Of a DNA stretch of 64,000 nucleotides, positions 26,293 through 35,482 are shown piece after piece (the stretch's first letter is position 1; each line of letters opens with the position of its first letter). This DNA is from an uncultured Clostridia bacterium (GTDB lineage Bacteria; Bacillota; Clostridia; Christensenellales; UBA1242): positions 7,904 through 71,903 of the forward strand of contig CAKVHQ010000006.1 in the NCBI GenBank assembly GCA_934749845.1, in the 5' to 3' direction. The position numbers were made by a program, and so were the translations under genes. The notes under the pieces were generated by a model. That model made no database searches, was not told the origin of the DNA, and saw only the letters and a list, made by a program, of their open reading frames with translations.

Positions 26293-26336
26293 AAAAAAGC
26301 CAAATAGAGCATATATTCTCCACTTGGCTTGGTGTT
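26293..26336 (-). terminator. Terminator of the parE-parC operon
   Basis: AAGCCAA / TTGGCTT stem with an inner GAG / CTC pairing and a T-run on the minus strand, right after the parC stop. Confidence 0.75.
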
Positions 26337-26345
26337 TTAATCTAA

Positions 26346-29117
26346 TTATGACCACAAGTAAACATAAGCCGATTTAAGTTTTTCTGGCTTTGTTGCCTTT
26401 ACTATTCCCTTACCCTTTGTGGTTCTATTTTCAACTGCAACTTGTTCTGATTTAACCGAAATCACTTTGTTTTTATCATTCAAAGCATAAATTTCAAAAT
26501 CACTTCTAACAACTTTTGCAAATAGGATGATAGCATCATTTTTGTCAAACGATATTACTTTCACGCCTTTTCGGTTTCTACCAAGCACATCAATTTGACT
26601 TAATTCAACTTGTTTTGCATAGCCGTAGTTTGTAACAAGAAGAACTTTATTTTTTTGGTCAACTTGGCTTGCGTAAATCACTTTGTCGCCTTCACTTAAG
26701 TTTATTCCTTTAACGCCACTAGCGGTTTTGCTTTGCGAAGGAACATCGCTTATGTTTGCGTTAAGTGCAATTCCCTTTTGGGTTACAAACAAAAGTGTCT
26801 TATCCTTTTCAACTTTTTGAATGGAAATTAGTGATTGATTTTCGTCTAACTTAAAGAACACAAAAGATTGCTTTTTAACATCAAATTCGGCTAAATCGCA
26901 TTTTCTAATTAGTCCATCGCTTGTTGTGAACAAAAGTTGTCCTTTTGGAAGCGAGTTTTTGTAGTCTAGAATATACAAAATTCTCTCGTCTTTTTGATAG
27001 CCCAAAAGTTCATCGGTAAGCAAAGTTCCACGGTCTTTCCAACGGGCTTCCATAATCCTGTCTTGACTAATTTTGTAACAATTTCCTTTATTTGAAAATA
27101 ATAACAAATCTTTATCTGTTTGAGTTTTAAATATGATTGAATGCACTTCGTTTAATGTGCTTGTTGCACTAGCACTTCTAGCACTAATCATAAAACTTTT
27201 TTCAGGAATTTTTTTAAGAGCATTTCTTTCACTATAAGCAATGTAAATATCTTTAACTGGCTTTGCAATAATGTCGTCTGCAATGTCAAATTTATTTTCA
27301 TCGCTTTCAATTTCTGTTTCTCTTTTTTTGCCGTATTTAGTTTTAATTGCAAGCATTTCAGTCTTAACGGTTTCCATTTGAAGTTTTTTGGAATTTACTA
27401 TTGCTTTAAGTTTTTTAATTTGTTTTTCCAAACTTGCTAATTCTTCTTCAATTTTTCCAACTTCCAAACTTGTAAGTCTTGCTAGTCTCATATCCAAAAT
27501 TGCTTGTGCTTGAATGTCAGTTAAGTCGAATCTGCTCATAAGTCTTTGTTTTGCTTCAACTGTTCCTGCACTTGTTTTGATAATTTTAATTACTTCATCA
27601 ATATTTTGAATAGCAATTAAAAGTCCTTTCAAAATATGGGCCCTGTCTTCGCAGGCTTTTAAGTCGAATTTGCTTCTTCTTAAAATAACTTGTTGCTGAT
27701 AGTTTACATAAAACGAAAGTATTTGTTTTATATTCATTAGTAGTGGCTTTCCGTTTGCAATCGCAACCATGTTAATGCCAAAGGTGGTTTGCAAATCGCT
27801 GTATTTAAACAAGAAATTAAGAATTTTTTCTGGGTTTGAATCTTTTTTGCAGGTTATAACTGCTCTAACACCATTTCGGTCACTTTCGTCACGAATATCT
27901 GTTATTGCGCCCAAAATTTCTTTATGTTTTTCTCTTAAATCAACAATTTTTTGAAGCAAAGCAGATTTATTAACTTGATATGGAAATTCGGTTATAACAA
28001 TGTTAGTTTTGTCGCCTTTTTCTGCTTCAAAATGTGTTTTTGCTCTAACCAAAATTTTGCCTTTACCTGTTTCGTAGGCTTGTTTCAGTTCTCCGCTTCC
28101 CAAAATTATTCCGCCAGTTGGAAAGTCTGGTCCTTTTAAAATTTTCATAATATCAGGAATCGAAATATCCGGGTTATCAATTACTGCAATAGATGCGTCG
28201 ATACACTCTGCTAGGTTATGAGTTGGAATGTTTGTTGCAAGTCCAACAGCAATTCCCGATGCTCCGTTAACAAGAAGATTTGGAAATCTTCCCGGAAGCA
28301 TATCAGGTTCTAGCCTACTATCATCGTAGTTGTACGACCACCTTACTGTATCTTTTTCAATATCTCTTAATAATTCAAGTGCCAAAGGTGCAAGTTTTGC
28401 CTCGGTGTAACGCATAGCCGCTGCACCATCTCCATCAACAGAACCAAAGTTACCATGTCCGTCAATAAGCACTTCTTTCATATTGAAGGTTTGAGCAAGT
28501 CTAACAAGTGCGTTATAAACACTGGTATCGCCATGTGGATGATATTTACCAAGAACATATCCAACAGTGTTTGCACATTTTCGATATGGCTTGTCTGGAG
28601 TTAAACCTTCTTCATACATAGCATACAAAATTCTTCTTTGAACAGGTTTTAAACCATCTTCAACTCTTGGCAAAGCCCTGTCCATAATAACATACTCACT
28701 ATATGGAATCATGCTGTCGTGAAGAACATGGTCCAAACTTTTTAATAAGTTGCCCGAGTCGTCCCTATCAAATGTGCTTTCATAGGTGTGTTCTTCTTCG
28801 TCACTAACAGGCTCTTCTGTAGGCTGTTCATCCATCTCTCTTTCAACTTCTGCTTCTAAATCTTCTTCAACAGGTTTTTCATCTTGTTTTTTTGCCTTTT
28901 TTGCAACTTTTTTTGTTGATTTTTTCTCTTCTTTCGTGGCTTTTAAAGTTTCTTCTTCAACAATGCTTGGCTTATCAGTTAACACTTTTGGCGAAGACTT
29001 TGTTTTTTTAGGTTTTTCAATGTCGTCAAAAGATAATTGAGTGTTTGTTACTTTATGTTTTTTTCTAGTTTCTTCTTTATCTTCAACTTTTTCTATATCT
29101 CTTTCATCAAAAATCAT
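26346..29117 (-). CDS. parC: Type IIA topoisomerase subunit A, probably topoisomerase IV (ParC)
   Basis: DNA-cleaving subunit, 923 residues. The catalytic tyrosine lies in AAMRYTEA (Tyr237). I favour ParC over GyrA because the motif is GLKPVQRRILYAM (Gyr usually has PVHRR), NYDDS..EP is ParC-like, and no QRRGGKG GyrA box is visible in the C-terminal blades. Odd features: about 120 Lys/Glu-rich residues precede the normal N-terminus, and the quinolone-determining segment reads HPHGDTSVYN, with Thr198 and Asn202 at the positions of Escherichia coli GyrA Ser83 and Asp87. The start overlaps the parE stop (TAATG). Confidence 0.85.
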   Translation of the reverse strand: MIFDERDIEKVEDKEETRKKHKVTNTQLSFDDIEKPKKTKSSPKVLTDKPSIVEEETLKATKEEKKSTKKVAKKAKKQDEKPVEEDLEAEVEREMDEQPTEEPVSDEEEHTYESTFDRDDSGNLLKSLDHVLHDSMIPYSEYVIMDRALPRVEDGLKPVQRRILYAMYEEGLTPDKPYRKCANTVGYVLGKYHPHGDTSVYNALVRLAQTFNMKEVLIDGHGNFGSVDGDGAAAMRYTEAKLAPLALELLRDIEKDTVRWSYNYDDSRLEPDMLPGRFPNLLVNGASGIAVGLATNIPTHNLAECIDASIAVIDNPDISIPDIMKILKGPDFPTGGIILGSGELKQAYETGKGKILVRAKTHFEAEKGDKTNIVITEFPYQVNKSALLQKIVDLREKHKEILGAITDIRDESDRNGVRAVITCKKDSNPEKILNFLFKYSDLQTTFGINMVAIANGKPLLMNIKQILSFYVNYQQQVILRRSKFDLKACEDRAHILKGLLIAIQNIDEVIKIIKTSAGTVEAKQRLMSRFDLTDIQAQAILDMRLARLTSLEVGKIEEELASLEKQIKKLKAIVNSKKLQMETVKTEMLAIKTKYGKKRETEIESDENKFDIADDIIAKPVKDIYIAYSERNALKKIPEKSFMISARSASATSTLNEVHSIIFKTQTDKDLLLFSNKGNCYKISQDRIMEARWKDRGTLLTDELLGYQKDERILYILDYKNSLPKGQLLFTTSDGLIRKCDLAEFDVKKQSFVFFKLDENQSLISIQKVEKDKTLLFVTQKGIALNANISDVPSQSKTASGVKGINLSEGDKVIYASQVDQKNKVLLVTNYGYAKQVELSQIDVLGRNRKGVKVISFDKNDAIILFAKVVRSDFEIYALNDKNKVISVKSEQVAVENRTTKGKGIVKATKPEKLKSAYVYLWS

Positions 29118-31084
29118 TATTTATCATCTCCGTCCTTTTTAAAATTGTCAACTCTGTTAAAATCGGCGTATTGAGAAATATATTTTTTTCTTGCATCAAC
29201 ATTATCGCCCATCAATGTTGTTATTAGCGTTTCTGCTTTAAGAGCATCATCTATTGTAACTTTAACAAGTAAGCGATTTTTTGGATTTAAAGTTGTTTCC
29301 CAAAGTTGTTCTGGGTTCATTTCTCCAAGTCCTTTGTATCGTTGAACTTGTGCACCTCTACCAACAAATTTTTTCTTTTCTTCAAGGTCCGCGTCAGTAT
29401 AGGCATAAGCAATTTTATTTTTTGTGTAAACTTTATATAGTGGTGGCATACCAAGATAAATGTTACCATTTAAAATTAATTCACGCATGTATCTATAGAA
29501 GAATGTTAACAAAATGCATTTTATATGTTCACCGTCTTGGTCGGCATCGGCTAGAATTACAACTTTGTGAAATTTTAAATTTTCAAGTTTAAACGAGTTT
29601 GAAATTCCTGTTCCAAGTGCACCAATAATTGTTCTAATTTCTTCGTTTTGAAGAACTTGTTCGAGCCTTGTTTTTTCAACATTAAGTGGCTTGCCTCGAA
29701 GTGGTAAAATTGCTTGGAAAAATCTATCTCTACCCTGCTTTGCACTTCCGCCAGCACTGTTTCCTTCCACGATAAATAGTTCGTTAAGTTCTGGCTTTCT
29801 GCCCGAACAGTTTGCAAGTTTTCCAACAAGGCTTATCGTTTCGGCACTGTTAATTTGTCTTGCATGCTCTTTGGCTTTTTTGGCAGCCTCTCTAACCTTT
29901 GCTGCGCCTTTTGCCTTTTCAATAATTTTTTCAAACGCCTTTTTATTGTCGTTTTTAATTAAAACTTTGGCAAGTTCTTCACAAACAATGCTTTCAACTT
30001 CCACTCTTGCTTCTGGGTTGCCAAGTTTTGTTTTGGTTTGACCTTCAAACTGAACATTACGCATTTTAACCGTAAGCACGCATGTCAAGCCTTCTCTAAA
30101 ATCGTCGCCTAACAAGTTTGCGTCTTTATCTTTCAAAAAGTTTAACTTTCTTGCGCAGTCATTAAACATTTTTGTCATCGCGCTTCTTAATCCCGTTTCG
30201 TGAGTTCCGCCCTCGCTTGTTGGAATGTTATTAACATACGATAACATCGTTTCGCTGTAGTCGCTTGTGTGAATAAACGCAACTTCAACTTTCATTATGT
30301 CACTAGCCCCAGCCATGTAAAATGGGGTGTCGTATAACTTTGTTTTTGCTTCGGTTAAGTATGAAACAAAGTCGGCAATTCCGCCAGTGTATTTAAATTG
30401 TTTAACAACAGGTCGTTTATTTTCGTCCACTCTTTCGTCAACAAGTATAATTTCTATTCCCTTGTTTAAAAACGCAAGTTCTTTAAGCCTGTTTGCAACG
30501 ATGTTGTAATCAAAAGTCGTGGTTTCGCCAAACACTCTTTTATCAGGTTTAAATCTAACCAAAGTTCCAGTCGATTTACTTTCGCCAACAACTGTTAATG
30601 GCTTAACTGTGTGACCACTTTTAATATGTCCATCTTTTTCGGTTACGCTTTCAAATCTAATATTATATCGTTTGTTATCTCTATCAACAAAAACTTCGCA
30701 CCATTCACTTAAAGCATTGGTTACACTTGCACCAACGCCATGCAAACCACCCGAGTATTGATAGTTTTGACTTTCAAACTTACCACCAGCATGAAGTTGA
30801 GTGAAAACAACTTCAACACCGCTTATGCCAAGTTTTGGATGCTTATCTGTTGGAATACCCCTGCCATTATCAACAACAGAAGCACTTCCGTCTGTGTGCA
30901 AAGTTACCGCAATTTTATTTCCATATCCGTTTGCAATTTCATCAATAGCATTATCTACAATTTCCCAAAGCAAGTGATGAAGCCCCTTTGAGCCAGTTGT
31001 TCCAATATACATTCCGGGACGCATTCTAACTGCATCTAGCCCTTCCAAAACAACTATATCTTTAGAATTATAACTTTTTGCCAA
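29117..31084 (-). CDS. parE: Type IIA topoisomerase subunit B, probably topoisomerase IV (ParE)
   Basis: ATPase subunit of 655 residues with a GHKL fold: VLEGLDAVRMRPGMYIG, IVDNAIDEIANG (catalytic Glu and Asn), DNGRGIP and GGLHGVGASVTNALS (ATP lid), then TOPRIM with FIVEGNSAGGSAKQGRD and ILADADQDGEHI. GASVTNALS leans towards ParE, but GyrB cannot be excluded without a second pair to compare. The start codon is TTG at 31084 with AAGGAG seven bases upstream. It is co-transcribed with parC. Confidence 0.88.
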   Translation of the reverse strand: MAKSYNSKDIVVLEGLDAVRMRPGMYIGTTGSKGLHHLLWEIVDNAIDEIANGYGNKIAVTLHTDGSASVVDNGRGIPTDKHPKLGISGVEVVFTQLHAGGKFESQNYQYSGGLHGVGASVTNALSEWCEVFVDRDNKRYNIRFESVTEKDGHIKSGHTVKPLTVVGESKSTGTLVRFKPDKRVFGETTTFDYNIVANRLKELAFLNKGIEIILVDERVDENKRPVVKQFKYTGGIADFVSYLTEAKTKLYDTPFYMAGASDIMKVEVAFIHTSDYSETMLSYVNNIPTSEGGTHETGLRSAMTKMFNDCARKLNFLKDKDANLLGDDFREGLTCVLTVKMRNVQFEGQTKTKLGNPEARVEVESIVCEELAKVLIKNDNKKAFEKIIEKAKGAAKVREAAKKAKEHARQINSAETISLVGKLANCSGRKPELNELFIVEGNSAGGSAKQGRDRFFQAILPLRGKPLNVEKTRLEQVLQNEEIRTIIGALGTGISNSFKLENLKFHKVVILADADQDGEHIKCILLTFFYRYMRELILNGNIYLGMPPLYKVYTKNKIAYAYTDADLEEKKKFVGRGAQVQRYKGLGEMNPEQLWETTLNPKNRLLVKVTIDDALKAETLITTLMGDNVDARKKYISQYADFNRVDNFKKDGDDK

Positions 31085-31347
31085 AATTTTTCTCCTTAAA
31101 TTAGGTATTTTTATTCTAATTTTTCACAATTATTATGATAGCACAACAATTTTATTTTTAAAAGACTTTTGTTGAAATATTTTTTATAAAAATTCACATT
31201 TTACTTTACATAATGTTTTCCATGTTGTTTAAATGAAAAAGTTGTGCATATTTATAAGTTTTATTGTATTTTTATTCACTTTTTAAAAACTATATAAAAA
31301 TTATAATTCAACAAAAAGTTGCATAAAATAACACTAGCGGAGAAGTT
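31085..31347. other. Divergent intergenic region parE / murG
   Basis: 263 AT-rich bases between divergent parE and murG starts. Several TATA-like stretches (for example near 31290-31305) could serve as -10 boxes, but I see no well-spaced -35 element, hairpin or gene. Confidence 0.4.
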
Positions 31348-32394
31348 ATGAAAAAGAAAATTGTTTTAACGGGTGGCGGAACTGCTGGACACATAACGCC
31401 ACATTTGGCACTTATGCCATATTTAAAAAGAGATTTCGATTTTGCCTATATTGGCTCAAAAAACAGCATGGAGCAAAAAATGATGCAAGATTTAATGCCA
31501 TTCTATGCTATTGAAACCACAAAGTTAAAAAGAAAGTTATCCCTATCTAACCTTCTTATTCCATTCAAACTTGTTAAGGGAATTTGCCAAGCAAAAAAAT
31601 TGTTAAAAAAAATTAAGCCTAACATAATTTTTAGCAAGGGTGGTTTTGTTGCCGTTCCAGTTGTTATTGCAGGACACATGCTTAAAATTCCAGTTATAAC
31701 TCATGAAAGCGATTATAGTTTAGGGCTAGCAAACAAACTTATTAAAAACAAATGCACCTATGTTTGCACTTCTTTTGATGTTACATGCAAAAACCTGAAA
31801 AATGGAATTTTTACAGGAAGTCCAATTAGAGAGCAAATTTTTAAGGGAAATAAGCAAAATATTTATAAAAAATACAATTTTGATAAGTCCAAAAAAAGCA
31901 TACTTTTTATTGGTGGAAGTTTGGGAAGCCAAAGCATCAATAGTACCGTTTTTGGTACATTAAAACAATTAACAGAAAAATATAATGTCTTGCATATCGT
32001 GGGAAAAAATAATATTAACGAAAATGTAAAATACAATAATTATGTGCAACTTGAATTTACCAACACTGTTGAAGATGCTTTTGACTTTGCCGATGTTGTT
32101 GTAACTCGAGGCGGAGCGAATGTTTTGTTTGAACTACTTGCAATTAACAAACCTATGTTAATTATTCCACTTAGCAAAGGAGAAAGTCGTGGCGACCAAA
32201 TTTTAAATGCAAATTACTTTAAGCAAAAAGGTTATGCGAATGTTTTGATGGAAGAAGAGCTATCGCCTAAGACTTTGCTTAAAGAAATTGAAAACACATT
32301 AAACAATGCTGAAAATTTCAAAAAAAACATGAAAAATCAAACAACAAATGGCACAAAAAAGATTGCCAATTTAATCAAAAAAAATGCAAAATAA
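31348..32394 (+). CDS. murG: UDP-GlcNAc:lipid I N-acetylglucosaminyltransferase
   Basis: Membrane-associated GT28 enzyme that converts lipid I to lipid II for peptidoglycan. The N-terminal signature is LTGGGTAGHITPHLAL, followed by NIIFSKGGFVAVPVVIAG; the C-terminal UDP-binding part has LFIGGSLGSQSIN and VVTRGGANVLFELLAINKP, then PLSKGESRGDQILNA. The 348 residues match the family length. GGAG is five bases upstream of the ATG. Here it is monocistronic rather than in a dcw cluster, with its own terminator. Confidence 0.94.
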   Translation: MKKKIVLTGGGTAGHITPHLALMPYLKRDFDFAYIGSKNSMEQKMMQDLMPFYAIETTKLKRKLSLSNLLIPFKLVKGICQAKKLLKKIKPNIIFSKGGFVAVPVVIAGHMLKIPVITHESDYSLGLANKLIKNKCTYVCTSFDVTCKNLKNGIFTGSPIREQIFKGNKQNIYKKYNFDKSKKSILFIGGSLGSQSINSTVFGTLKQLTEKYNVLHIVGKNNINENVKYNNYVQLEFTNTVEDAFDFADVVVTRGGANVLFELLAINKPMLIIPLSKGESRGDQILNANYFKQKGYANVLMEEELSPKTLLKEIENTLNNAENFKKNMKNQTTNGTKKIANLIKKNAK

Positions 32395-32410
32395 ACTTTT
32401 GCATTTTTTT
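32379..32410. terminator. Bidirectional terminator murG / HTH gene
   Basis: Stem AAATGCAAAA / TTTTGCATTT overlapping the murG stop codon, with T7 beyond it. Confidence 0.85.
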
Positions 32411-32729
32411 ATAATTGATAAATTTTATTGATTTTTTCAATTAAAATATTGTTTTTTACACTTTTTTCTTGCGATTTTAATAATTTTAATAAATACTTTA
32501 CTTCTTCAAGCGTTAAGAAATTATCATCAATTTTGAAACTAGAATCAATTTCCATTCCACCATTCTTTCCGCTAAAACATATTATTGGTACGCCCGAAGC
32601 CGACAATATATCAACATACCTATACACTGTTCTTATGCTTATTTCAAAATCTTCACTTAATTCTCTTGCTTTCACTCTGTTATTACGCATTAACTTGAAA
32701 ACAATTCCTATTGCTACGCTACTTTCCAT
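32409..32729 (-). CDS. Short HTH regulator (YafY/DeoR-type N-terminal domain)
   Basis: About 106 residues forming a winged helix-turn-helix: KARELSEDFEISIRTVYRYVDILSASGVPI is the typical HTH_11 core, with a following wing (FSGKNGGMEI). Full-length YafY-type regulators have about 200 further residues including a WYL ligand domain, which is absent, so it is either a natural mini-regulator or a truncation. I choose ATG 32729 because TTGACT-N17-TAGACT puts transcription start exactly there (leaderless); the ATG at 32735 would lie upstream of that point. A LexA-like box sits just beyond the -35. Confidence 0.65.
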   Translation of the reverse strand: MESSVAIGIVFKLMRNNRVKARELSEDFEISIRTVYRYVDILSASGVPIICFSGKNGGMEIDSSFKIDDNFLTLEEVKYLLKLLKSQEKSVKNNILIEKINKIYQL

Positions 32730-32735
32730 GCACAT

Positions 32736-32764
32736 AGTCTAATACGATAAATTCACAAAGTCAA
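32736..32764 (-). promoter_or_regulatory. Promoter of the short HTH gene
   Basis: TTGACT at 32764-32759, 17-base spacer, TAGACT at 32741-32736. The seventh base after the -10 is the A of ATG 32729, which predicts a leaderless mRNA. Confidence 0.6.
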
Positions 32765-32771
32765 GTATTTT

Positions 32772-32785
32772 AGAACATTTGTTCG
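32772..32785. promoter_or_regulatory. LexA/DinR-like SOS box
   Basis: On the minus strand CGAACAAATGTTCT matches 13 of 14 positions of CGAACRNRYGTTYC. It lies seven bases upstream of the -35 of the short HTH gene. Confidence 0.55.
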
Positions 32786-32790
32786 ATTTT

Positions 32791-33978
32791 TTATATAACC
32801 TTACTTTCAAACACAAAAGTGTTTTGATTTCTCTCTTTATGCTCTAGTATTGCAATATCAATTATATAATCTAATTCATCTTTAAAAGAGATGCCTTTAT
32901 ATTCCCATAAATAGAATGCAAGTGAGCCGGGAATTGTATTAACTTCATTAACATAAAGTACCTTTTTTGTCTCATCAAACATAAAATCTATTCTAATAAC
33001 GCCCTTGCATTTTAAGCCTATAAAAATCTCTTTTGCATACTTTTCAACAAGCGATTTTGTTTTATCATCAATATTCGCTGGCACAATTCGACTTAACGAC
33101 TGCATGCCATTTTTTATTCCCTTTTTTAATGATTGTTGTTTTTTAACGGCACATTGTTCAGTTTTTGTTGGTTTGAATTTTAATTTACCATTATTTTTCT
33201 CTCCGCAGTATTTATCAGTAAAAGTTAATAATTCATGGCTTGTTACAGGTTGCTCTGTCGTGCTTAATTTTATATCGTCTTTATACCCAAGAACACTTAT
33301 GTTAATTTCTTTTAGTTTTTTTATTGCCTTTTCGATAACCACACAATCATCAAACTTAAAAGCAAGTTCAAGCGCCGACTTTAATTGTTTATTGTTTTTG
33401 CAAAAACTAATGCCTATACTTGAGCCTAGTCTGTTTGGCTTCACTACTACTGGGAAAATTAAACCATCTAGTTTGATTTTATTGCCAAGTTTTTCAAATT
33501 CGGCTTTAGTTAGAGTAAGATAAGGCACAACGGGAATATTAAAACTTTCAAACATTTGTTTTTGAGCGATTTTGTCTATGCCTATGCTACTAGCAAGTAT
33601 TCCACTTGAAGAATAAGGAATGTTTGATAGTTCCATTAAGCCTTGCAAAGTGCCGTCTTCGCCATTCATACCATGCATAATTATAAATGCGCAGTCGATT
33701 TTCTTGTATGGCACATATTTTCCAAGTTTTTTAACAAAAAGCATATCACTGCATGGCAAAATTGCAACTTGTTTAAGATTTTTGCAATTAAAATTTTTGA
33801 AACTTTCGATTTTTTTAAGTTTCTCGCCATAAAACCATTTTGATTCTTTAGTTATGTAAACTGGAAAAATTTCATATTTTTGCTTATCAAACGCTTCCAT
33901 TGCTTGCAAACTAGACAGAATGCTTATATCATGCTCGGTCGATTTTCCACCAAAAATAACCATTATATTCTTTTTCAT
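32791..33978 (-). CDS. ddl: D-alanine-D-alanine ligase
   Basis: ATP-grasp ligase supplying D-Ala-D-Ala for MurF. Motifs: VIFGGKSTEHDISILS at the N-terminus, MHGMNGEDGTLQGLMEL, PVVVKPNRLGSSIGI, and the C-terminal metal site IRIDFMFDETKKVLYVNEVNTIPGS. The 395 residues exceed the usual ~350, partly because of a Lys/Gln-rich insert (roughly residues 265-295, FKPTKTEQCAVKKQQSLKKG) before the omega-loop region. GAGGTGAG precedes ATG 33978; the GTG two codons earlier is part of that site. Confidence 0.92.
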   Translation of the reverse strand: MKKNIMVIFGGKSTEHDISILSSLQAMEAFDKQKYEIFPVYITKESKWFYGEKLKKIESFKNFNCKNLKQVAILPCSDMLFVKKLGKYVPYKKIDCAFIIMHGMNGEDGTLQGLMELSNIPYSSSGILASSIGIDKIAQKQMFESFNIPVVPYLTLTKAEFEKLGNKIKLDGLIFPVVVKPNRLGSSIGISFCKNNKQLKSALELAFKFDDCVVIEKAIKKLKEINISVLGYKDDIKLSTTEQPVTSHELLTFTDKYCGEKNNGKLKFKPTKTEQCAVKKQQSLKKGIKNGMQSLSRIVPANIDDKTKSLVEKYAKEIFIGLKCKGVIRIDFMFDETKKVLYVNEVNTIPGSLAFYLWEYKGISFKDELDYIIDIAILEHKERNQNTFVFESKVI

Positions 33979-34043
33979 ACTCACCTCTTACACATATTTT
34001 AAGTATGAAAAAAAACAGCATATTGTTAAAACTATTTTATCTT

Positions 34044-34071
34044 AACGCCATATTCGTTTAGTTTTGGCGTT
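34044..34071. repeat. Inverted repeat upstream of ddl
   Basis: AACGCCA / TGGCGTT with a 14-base loop and a short T-run on the plus strand, in the 258-base gap between ddl and the small HTH gene. It may act as a terminator or as a structured leader. Confidence 0.4.
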
Positions 34072-34181
34072 TTAAAAGTTTTAAATAGTCTTCATCATGG
34101 TTGTTTTTTCTAGTTTTTTTACTATTTGACTTATTTTCAAATTGAATTTGTTTAGATTTTAAATTAATGTCAATATTTTAT

Positions 34182-34217
34182 TAGGTCTTTAGACATATGT
34201 CAAGTCCATTGACCTAA
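34182..34217. promoter_or_regulatory. Nested operator array of the XRE gene
   Basis: TTAGGTC and GACCTAA are an outer inverted repeat; inside it is the perfect palindrome GACATATGTC, and GTC/GAC half sites recur four times. It lies directly upstream of a small HTH gene and is probably its autoregulatory operator. Confidence 0.55.
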
Positions 34218-34236
34218 ACTAGTATAGAATGAAATT

Positions 34237-34434
34237 ATGAAATACAGCGAAATAATAAAAGATTTAATGATTGAAAATAAATTAACACAGCAAAAAATGG
34301 CTGAAATTTTGCAAGTCAATCAAACAACAATTAGTCAATGGCTACTTGCTAAAAAGAAGCCTTCTTTTGACAACATCGTTTCAATATACACACATTTTGG
34401 GATAACACCAAACGAACTTTTGGGCATTGAATAA
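34237..34434 (+). CDS. Small XRE-family (Cro/CI-type) regulator
   Basis: A 65-residue protein that is essentially one helix-turn-helix domain: LTQQKMAEILQVNQTTISQWL is the DNA-binding core, followed by FDNIVSIYTHFGITPNELLG. No sensor domain is present. There is no Shine-Dalgarno site; TAGAAT ends seven bases before the A of the ATG, so the mRNA is probably leaderless. An array of palindromes covers the promoter. It lies upstream of, and convergent with, the surface-protein gene. Confidence 0.85.
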   Translation: MKYSEIIKDLMIENKLTQQKMAEILQVNQTTISQWLLAKKKPSFDNIVSIYTHFGITPNELLGIE

Positions 34435-34487
34435 CAAAAAAGCCTATTAGTTTTAAATAGACTTTCAAAGTATCCTTTTTAGCAGTT

Positions 34488-35360
34488 TTATCTGCAATAT
34501 TTTACATTTATATTTTTCTTGCTAAAAATTAAAAATAATATTATACACAAAATTATAGGAATTGAGAGAGAATTTATTACAATACCTGTTGATGCAACAT
34601 TTTGATAGTCTATAGAATATATAGTTGTTCCATAAGGAAGCATCTCATCATTGGAATAATTGTTTCCACCTGTTTTTTTAAATTTTGCTGCATTTAAACC
34701 TGTTTTACTAAAAGTTTGACTACCATTTTCGGGTAATATAATCATTTTTAAATTATCACAGCCATAAAAGTTAAGACTTCCTAATCCTCGCAAATCTAAT
34801 TTCTCTAATGTATTGCAATTAGAAATATCACAAACAGGCTTAGTATCAGCCCTAAAACTATAACTATCGCTGTTAAATTTAAAACCAGAAAAATCAATTT
34901 GAGTTAACAGATTACAATTGTAAATTCTCACTGTAACCCCAACTGAAATCTTTTTGCCAATCGCAAAAGATAAATTCCACAAATCAAGACCAGTTATGTT
35001 AGGCATATCTTCCAATTCAATAATGCTTGTTTTAGAACTGTTAGGAAAGCCATCGATTGTTTTTCCAAAAACCAGATCACCAGATAAGTTTTTATCAACA
35101 AGACTATATCTCCAACTTATTAAACCACCACTTTTATTTTCAAATTCTATTTCACTCCATTGTTTAATTAACTCTGTTGTTCCACTCTTATACAATCCAG
35201 GGGTTGCACGCCTATACTCAATTTGTTCATTTGTTAGTGTTGTGCTTGCTGTAATTTTTGTTTTCTTTAAATTAGGAAATATAACTATTGCTATGGCTAA
35301 CGTTAAAACAGAGATAACTAAAGCAACTAGTTTTGTTAACGAAAATTTTGTTTTTACCAT
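34488..35360 (-). CDS. Surface protein with leucine-rich-repeat-like segment
   Basis: A 290-residue protein with an N-terminal membrane helix (LVALVISVLTLAIAIVIF), an extracellular-looking domain containing repeats of the BspA/LRR kind (ITGLDLWNLS, LTQIDFSGFKF, LEKLDLRGLGSLNFYGC, NLKMIILPENG), and a C-terminal membrane helix (SLSIPIILCIILFLIF) with a basic tail. This predicts anchoring at the cell envelope; binding partner unknown. GGAG precedes the ATG. It sits behind a long leader with an intrinsic terminator and tandem repeats. Confidence 0.7.
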   Translation of the reverse strand: MVKTKFSLTKLVALVISVLTLAIAIVIFPNLKKTKITASTTLTNEQIEYRRATPGLYKSGTTELIKQWSEIEFENKSGGLISWRYSLVDKNLSGDLVFGKTIDGFPNSSKTSIIELEDMPNITGLDLWNLSFAIGKKISVGVTVRIYNCNLLTQIDFSGFKFNSDSYSFRADTKPVCDISNCNTLEKLDLRGLGSLNFYGCDNLKMIILPENGSQTFSKTGLNAAKFKKTGGNNYSNDEMLPYGTTIYSIDYQNVASTGIVINSLSIPIILCIILFLIFSKKNINVKYCR

Positions 35361-35395
35361 TTTGTTTTTTTCTCCTTTTTTATTTTTTTAACGAA

Positions 35396-35425
35396 AAAAC
35401 AGCCAACCTTTTGGTTGACTGTTTT
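35396..35425 (-). terminator. Intrinsic terminator inside the leader
   Basis: Stem AAAACAG-CAACC / GGTTG-CTGTTTT with one mismatch, a four-base loop and T6 on the minus strand. Confidence 0.85.
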
Positions 35426-35451
35426 AAATGCTTTTCACCTTAACTCACTTA

Positions 35452-35482
35452 CTGGTCAACCATGTCGCTGGTCAACCATGTC
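35452..35482 (-). repeat. Tandem 15-base direct repeats
   Basis: Two identical copies of GACATGGTTGACCAG (minus strand) separated by one base. Each also contains a near-palindromic TGGTTGACCA. Confidence 0.8.
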
